The position numbers and the translations under genes are program-made. This document shows positions 63,467 through 64,000 of a DNA stretch of 64,000 nucleotides, in pieces. Location of the stretch: the NCBI GenBank assembly GCA_934636715.1, contig CAKUBE010000009.1:1-64000 (forward strand), given 5' to 3'. Each line of letters starts with the position of its first letter. Within the stretch, counting starts at the first letter, position 1. The notes beneath the pieces are model-generated. The model was given only the letters and a program-made list of their open reading frames with translations, did not search any database and had not been told where the DNA came from. This stretch comes from an uncultured Arachnia sp. (GTDB lineage Bacteria > Actinomycetota > Actinomycetes > Propionibacteriales > Propionibacteriaceae).

Positions 63467-64000
63467 ATGAGCAGCGACGACGAGATCAGCGTCCCGGAGG
63501 GGCAGCCGGAGGCCGCCCCTCTGTTTCCGCTGCTCGACGACGACCCGGTCAAGGTCGGCGACTTCTGGCTCGACGCGCGCGTCACCTCCACGCCCGCAGG
63601 CACCGCGTTCGTCGCGCACGAGGACGGCGGCGACGCCACGCTGCTGATGCTGCTGTCCGCCGGCGCCGCCAACGACCCCGCGGCCCGCTCGCGGTTCTCC
63701 GGCGAGATCAACGCGATGCACATCGACACCGTCGTCGCCCGCGGCGGGCAGGACCAGGACGAGGGCCTGATGCAGGTCCGGTTCCGCGGCGAGGAGGACG
63801 ACCCGACGCTGGACGGCCATGCCCCGCTCGCCCCCTGGGTGGCGCTGGCGTTCGACGGCTCCGCCGCCGCGGCGCGCGAGGCCGAGCGGGTGCTGCAGGC
63901 GATCGACCTGTCGACCGCGGTGCCGCTGGGTCCGCCGTCAGGCCCCGACTACCGGCTGCACTGGATCGACGACACGGCCCACGGCCCCACGCGCGTCTGG
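63467..64000 (+). CDS. Unrecognised protein, C-terminus outside window
   Basis: The first 178 residues are visible. The N-terminus is acidic (SSDDEISVPEGQPEAAPLFP), followed by VKVGDFWLDARVTSTPAGTA, an Ala-rich LLMLLSAGAAND stretch and later APLAPWVALAFDGSAAAA. There is no signal peptide in this part. I know no family for it. It is divergent to the moxR operon. The ATG at 63467 or 63458 (9 nt upstream, same frame) could be the start; neither has a Shine-Dalgarno sequence. Confidence 0.7.
   Translation, partial: MSSDDEISVPEGQPEAAPLFPLLDDDPVKVGDFWLDARVTSTPAGTAFVAHEDGGDATLLMLLSAGAANDPAARSRFSGEINAMHIDTVVARGGQDQDEGLMQVRFRGEEDDPTLDGHAPLAPWVALAFDGSAAAAREAERVLQAIDLSTAVPLGPPSGPDYRLHWIDDTAHGPTRVW

Noticed and set aside
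63451..63467. Leaderless promoter for the gene at the window end
   Set aside because: TTCGAT stands 7 nt before the ATG at 63467 but does not match TANNNT, and a second ATG at 63458 competes, so I did not count it with the clear cases.

Overview
The window is about 70% G+C with dense, mostly co-oriented genes and looks like the chromosome of an actinobacterium. A member of the Propionibacteriaceae (Tessaracoccus-like) is my best inference. The grounds are an mtrA-mtrB-lpqB-comFC-hpf-secA block in the actinobacterial order, a FasR/MabR-type regulator next to fabD-fabH-acpP-fabF, a homodimeric aceE, DUF3052 and DUF3145 genes, a tmRNA with tag ANNNRTDFALAA, and many genes that look leaderless.

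Layout. 1-8.7 kb (minus): secA (cut by the window start), hpf, comFC, lpqB, mtrB, mtrA and yqgE. 8.7-12.7 kb (minus): a two-gene RNA-repair operon, hen1-pnkp. 12.8-15.6 kb: a duplicated-domain lipoprotein, acylphosphatase, a TetR-DoxX pair with its own operator, and a class-I glutamine amidotransferase. 15.6-17.25 kb: a Fic-family gene between two 64-bp direct repeats, next to ssrA. 17.3-23.2 kb (minus): the prfB-ftsE-ftsX-M23 peptidase-smpB-DUF1707-ssrA block. 23.2-25.0 kb (plus): yqeY, a small conserved gene, tRNA-Val(TAC) and a GNAT gene.

25.1-41.0 kb (plus) is the part that known biology does not explain. Nine tightly packed genes, several with 4-bp stop/start overlaps, appear to be one transcription unit. 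Four encode large paralogous proteins with a shared N-terminal module (one of them split over two genes), and most carry tandem repeats of a beta-rich module of about 95 residues. Proline-rich tails or linkers occur in three of them. Two unrecognised partners and a terminal C39/papain-like cysteine-protease-type protein complete the set. None has a signal peptide. The unit is preceded by a 48-bp near-palindrome and by an inverted repeat that would mask the first ribosome-binding site. This is the best candidate for an undescribed system. A single-pass membrane protein follows.

41.0-52.6 kb: a duplicated eukaryote-type phosphofructokinase coupled to DUF3052, aceE, a PHP phosphoesterase, and the FAS II operon under a PucR-type regulator. 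The FAS operon is split by mobile repeats between acpP and fabF. 52.6-53.1 kb is a repeat graveyard. 53.1-57.3 kb (minus): DUF3145, a perfect 24-bp inverted repeat, a VTC-domain/DUF4956 pair and a NarL-type two-component system. 57.3-64 kb: an S9 peptidase, a MoxR-DUF58-VWA-VWA operon and a gene cut by the window end.

A family of short repeats (CCGCTGGTTGAGCC ... GTGTCGAAACCAAT) recurs through the window. One copy lies in frame inside hen1, and another supplies the stop codon of the S9 peptidase. All functional calls come from reading translations and motifs by eye; no database search was run.
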